Source: JAIVGV01 sp035295985
GTDB taxonomy: Bacteria > Acidobacteriota > Blastocatellia > Pyrinomonadales > Pyrinomonadaceae
DNA: 12,631 nucleotides
Direction: 5' to 3'
NCBI GenBank assembly: GCA_035295985.1
Contig: DATHBT010000227.1
Location: forward strand, 1-12,631
Below are positions 12,334-12,631 of the stretch, piece by piece. Position 1 is the first letter of the stretch; the number at the start of each line of letters is the position of its first letter. The translations under genes and the position numbers were made by a program. The notes below the pieces were generated by a model. That model saw only the letters and a program-made list of their open reading frames with translations. It did no database searches and was not told the DNA's origin.

Positions 12334-12631
12334 CTACTGGCCGCCGCCGCTCGAAGAACCACCGCCGCCGCCACCGCCGCCCGGCGTTCCGCCACCGCCG
12401 CCGGACGACGATCCGCCGCCGCCACCGGAGCCGCTGCCGCCACCTGAGCCGCTACCGCCACCTGAGCCGGAGCCGCCGCCGGAGCCGCCGCTCCCGCTCC
12501 CGCCGCCGGCACCACCGCCGCCGGACGTTCCGCCGCCGCCGCCCGTTGAGCCGCCGCCCCCGCCGCCACCGCTCGAAGAGCCGCCGCCGCCGGTTCCGCC
12601 TCCGCCTCCGGTCGAGCCGCCGCCAGTGCCG
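12334..12631 (-). CDS. Glycine-rich C-terminus of a protein cut by the window edge
   Basis: Read leftward, 98 codons from the window edge to TAG (12336-12334) encode only the C-terminal tail. It is almost purely glycine runs of three to nine, broken by Ser, Thr, Ala and Pro, and ends SSSGGGQ. A six-residue unit close to GSGSGG repeats in the middle. No start or folded domain is in the window, so the function is unknown. Such tails occur on exported and surface proteins and on some RNA-binding proteins. The leftward reading is preferred because the stop is followed by a terminator with a good T-tract on this strand. The opposite strand is also open (proline-rich), so the call is moderate. The repeated codons should be prone to length changes. 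Confidence 0.55.
   Translation of the reverse strand, partial: GTGGGSTGGGGGTGGGGSSSGGGGGGGSTGGGGGTSGGGGAGGGSGSGGSGGGSGSGGGSGSGGGSGSGGGGGSSSGGGGGTPGGGGGGGGSSSGGGQ

Noticed and set aside
12321..12569. Alanine-rich leftward open frame
   Set aside because: It is a third-frame shadow of the same GGC/GCC-rich repeats and its ATG is internal to them.
12317..12631. Rightward proline-rich open frame starting at GTG 12317
   Set aside because: It has no Shine-Dalgarno, follows a terminator at once, and is the complement of the glycine-rich leftward frame. Kept only as an alternative.

Overview
This is a GC-rich window (roughly two thirds G+C by eye) from a bacterial chromosome. It carries ordinary housekeeping and envelope genes, with no transposase, phage, plasmid, CRISPR or RNA genes that I can see. 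The gene mix, the very short intergenic gaps filled with short tandem repeats, and a glycine-rich protein tail remind me of Acidobacteriota, perhaps Blastocatellia. That is an impression from composition and gene content. No gene here is a secure taxonomic marker.

Layout. On the left, an HU-type DNA-binding protein (GTG start) and an M50 site-2 protease are read leftward. They diverge from a rightward run: signal peptidase I (lepB), a YIP1-like membrane protein with TPR repeats, an exported protein of unknown function, carA, and a small VOC/glyoxalase-fold protein. Both sides of the HU/lepB gap carry a promoter-like sequence with a perfect TTGACA. The rightward run converges at about 6450-6560 on a leftward run that is transcribed in the order acetyl-CoA synthetase, PilZ-like protein, AI-2E-family membrane protein. 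The acs start diverges from an exported M19 dipeptidase. A bidirectional terminator separates the dipeptidase from a leftward gene of which only the Gly/Ser/Thr-rich C-terminus is in the window.

Genes working together. lepB, the site-2 protease and the YIP1-TPR protein are all membrane functions. carA (pyrimidine/arginine precursor supply) follows the exported protein with no gap, but carB is not in the window. No dedicated pathway or defence system is evident from the genes.

The unusual layer is between the genes. At least six gaps or gene ends carry arrays of short tandem units that all have a period of seven bases (TTAGCTN, GTGATGA, GTGACNN, ACGGACT, CAACTGA). Most are arranged as facing inverted arms, giving very large hairpins. 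The acs-PilZ gap is almost entirely one nested palindrome: a perfect 32-bp outer stem of one heptad family encloses a 34-bp inner stem of another. The TTAGCTN arrays touch or cross stop codons (carA, VOC, AI-2E gene) and reach within a few bases of a start codon (YIP1-TPR). Shared boundary words suggest that they spread as units. They recall the heptanucleotide STRR repeats of cyanobacteria and the REP/BIME elements of enterobacteria, but the two-family nesting is something I do not recognise.
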